From NCBI GenBank assembly GCA_015059425.1, contig SVAM01000012.1, positions 1 through 39,862 on the forward strand: DNA of 39,862 bases. The letters are read 5' to 3'. The position numbers and the translations under genes are program-made. The DNA comes from Bacillota bacterium. GTDB taxonomy: Bacteria; Bacillota_I; Bacilli_A; RF39; UBA660. The notes beneath the pieces were generated by a model. The model was not told the origin of the DNA and searched no databases. It saw only the letters and a list, made by a program, of their open reading frames with translations. Shown piece by piece: positions 38,614 to 39,862 of this stretch. Position 1 is the stretch's first letter. Every line of letters starts with the position of its first letter.

Positions 38614-39862
38614 TTAATTATTTACAGCAGTTGCAGTATACACAAATACATTTTCAAGATCTGTTTCATTACGAGTTTCATATAACCCTTTTACTGTTAC
38701 AATTCTTTCATTTTCTGTTCCAATTGATGGATTAAATTCTTTAACAACAGCTCCACCATTTTCTACATTAAATGTACCTGCAGTAATATCAATAACTATA
38801 TGATCAGCATACGAAGCATTTTCTTCTGCTAAGAATATATCACCAGTTAAATTAATACCATTATTACTTGCTACTGGTGCTGTTGGTGTACCAGTAGCTG
38901 TAAATTTTCCACCTGATACATTTAAATTACCAGCTTTAATCCCAAGTATAGTATTTGCTTCAAATGTTCCACCAGTAATATTTGTTGTACCTTGTTGTGG
39001 TTGATATATTGCTGCGCCATATGGTGCATTAATTATAGAACCTTCATAAATATTGAAAACAGTACCTTCATTATTTGGATTTCCATTACCACTTATACCG
39101 TATCCATCACCTGATACATTAATTGTTCCGTAAAAATCAAGTTGTGATTTACCAAATACTACTATACCAAATGTTGGAACATTTATTATTACATCACTTT
39201 CTACTATTAAGTTTCTTTTTGTAACTCCTGATGCATCTTCTTTGTCTGTACCAACAGCAAGTCCTGCTGCATTTCCAGTTGTGGTAAATGTTCCATTGCT
39301 AACAGTTAAAGATGAATTATTACCTTTTAATCTTATTGCATGAACATTAGCAATAGATATATCTTTATCATTTAAATCTAAATGCATATCTCTATCAGCA
39401 TCTATTAAAACTGTTTCTGTTAATACTAAATTATCAAGTAACATTGCATAGTTCATATTATCACTATGTTCAATAGCATATTTTAAACCTGATTGAGTAT
39501 AATTAACCGCTTTTAATTGAACTTTAGCTAAATCTGTAGATACATAATTAAAAGTGTTTGCAATATTTGTTACTTCTCTAGTTGTATATAAACCATAAAC
39601 TGTTACAGTTCTTTCGTTTTCTGTTCCAATTGATGGATTAAATTCTTTAATAATTGCTCCACCATTAGTTTCAAAAGAACCGCCTCTAACATCAATTATA
39701 ATATGATCAGCATACGAAGCATTTTCTTCAGCTAGGAATATATCACCAGTTAAATTAATACCATTATTACTTGCTTTAGGATTTGTCGGTGTTCCTATAG
39801 CTTTAAATGTTCCATCGGATACATTTAGGTTTCCAGCCTTAATTCCTAATATAGTATTTGCT
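38614..39862 (-). CDS. Repetitive beta-helix-like surface protein, C-terminal part (runs off the window)
   Basis: The frame is open from the right edge to a stop at 38614, 415 residues, so the true start is beyond the window. It is rich in Asn, Thr, Gly and Val, with short turns such as NGTFTTTG, GGTFEANT and GGKFTATG, the look of a right-handed parallel beta-helix (pectate-lyase-like or adhesin). Two copies of a long repeat are visible with a period of about 903 bases (301 residues): ANTILGIKAGNLNVS and SNNGINLTGDIFLAEENAS recur nearly unchanged. It ends FVYTATAVNN without an LPxTG, membrane anchor or other sorting signal. A tRNA and terminator follow. Secretion is inferred from composition. 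Confidence 0.75.
   Translation of the reverse strand, partial: ANTILGIKAGNLNVSDGTFKAIGTPTNPKASNNGINLTGDIFLAEENASYADHIIIDVRGGSFETNGGAIIKEFNPSIGTENERTVTVYGLYTTREVTNIANTFNYVSTDLAKVQLKAVNYTQSGLKYAIEHSDNMNYAMLLDNLVLTETVLIDADRDMHLDLNDKDISIANVHAIRLKGNNSSLTVSNGTFTTTGNAAGLAVGTDKEDASGVTKRNLIVESDVIINVPTFGIVVFGKSQLDFYGTINVSGDGYGISGNGNPNNEGTVFNIYEGSIINAPYGAAIYQPQQGTTNITGGTFEANTILGIKAGNLNVSGGKFTATGTPTAPVASNNGINLTGDIFLAEENASYADHIVIDITAGTFNVENGGAVVKEFNPSIGTENERIVTVKGLYETRNETDLENVFVYTATAVNN
38799..39862 (-). repeat. About 903-bp tandem repeat within the surface-protein gene
   Basis: Matching blocks lie 903 bases apart (TGATCAGCATACGAAGC at 38801 and 39704; ATAGTATTTGCT at 38948 and 39851), with a 3-base indel making the spacing 906 nearer the unit's end (38721 and 39627). 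The right copy is cut by the window edge, so the copy number is unknown. Confidence 0.8.

Noticed and set aside
1-39862. Mycoplasma-type genetic code (TGA = Trp), suggested by the low GC content
   Set aside because: Conserved Trp positions use TGG and several genes end in TGA, for example the nuclease gene at 34613-34615; sporulation and wall genes also exclude Mollicutes.

Overview
The window comes from a very AT-rich, low-GC Bacillota chromosome of Bacilli type that can probably sporulate. Evidence: recU-ponA, spoIIGA-sigE, a yqfT (DUF2624)-nfo neighbourhood, and two replicative polymerases (PolC and DnaE). Both tRNAs encode CCA, Trp is read from TGG and TGA is used as a stop, so the ordinary bacterial code applies and this is not a Mycoplasma. 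Intergenic gaps are short. Ribosome binding sites are often GGTGAT or GGAGG placed close to the ATG, and many terminator hairpins overlap the stop codon of the gene they end.

Layout. 1-530: a divergent region with the start of a secreted or membrane-anchored protein (minus strand, cut by the window edge). It is preceded by a leader ORF carrying a run of nine G and by a second tiny ORF. 531-3722: recU-ponA. 3739-5260: sigE and its activating protease spoIIGA, with a Spo0A-box-like promoter. 5271-5400: a candidate independent small RNA. 5444-13376: polC and dnaE side by side; this PolC has a duplicated OB domain and a coiled-coil insertion. 13453-17488: a YhcG-type PDDEXK nuclease gene, then a unit of class B PBP, rpmG, a 68-aa basic protein and efp. 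17551-19332: DUF2624, nfo and a lone pilin-like gene. 19370-22605: a self-regulated YtrA-type GntR/ABC transporter operon with a clear operator. 22643-26173: a rhodanese, an orphan VirD4/TraG-like ATPase, uppS and tRNA-Thr. 26213-28380: an operon of RDD membrane protein, Nudix hydrolase, two uncharacterised proteins and a YbjQ protein.

28384-29800 is an insertion scar. An intact IS481/IS1202-like element is flanked by a perfect 27-bp direct repeat and sits against the 5' end of a decayed superoxide dismutase gene. 29830-32619: an M18 aminopeptidase, a DUF2974 hydrolase and a hypothetical gene. 32675-33234: a frameshifted ORF6N gene with a perfect consensus promoter. 33283-36360: a compact membrane-lipid operon (PAP2 phosphatase, DgkA-type kinase, anchored nuclease, CDP-alcohol phosphatidyltransferase, FabG-like SDR). 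36408-38423: a YwaF-family membrane protein and a GH3 NagZ-like hydrolase. 38483-38559: tRNA-Arg(CCU). 38614-end: the 3' part of a surface protein built from about 903-bp tandem repeats.

Themes: envelope synthesis (two PBPs, UppS, PAP2, DgkA, phosphatidyltransferase), replication and repair (RecU, PolC, DnaE, Nfo), and sporulation control (SpoIIGA, SigE). Mobile or decaying DNA is confined to YhcG, the IS/sod scar and ORF6N. No CRISPR array, rRNA or prophage block is visible. The best candidates for something undescribed are the poly-G leader ORF, the three-hairpin RNA beside spoIIGA, the altered PolC, the orphan coupling ATPase and the start-codon-masking repeat of the IS.
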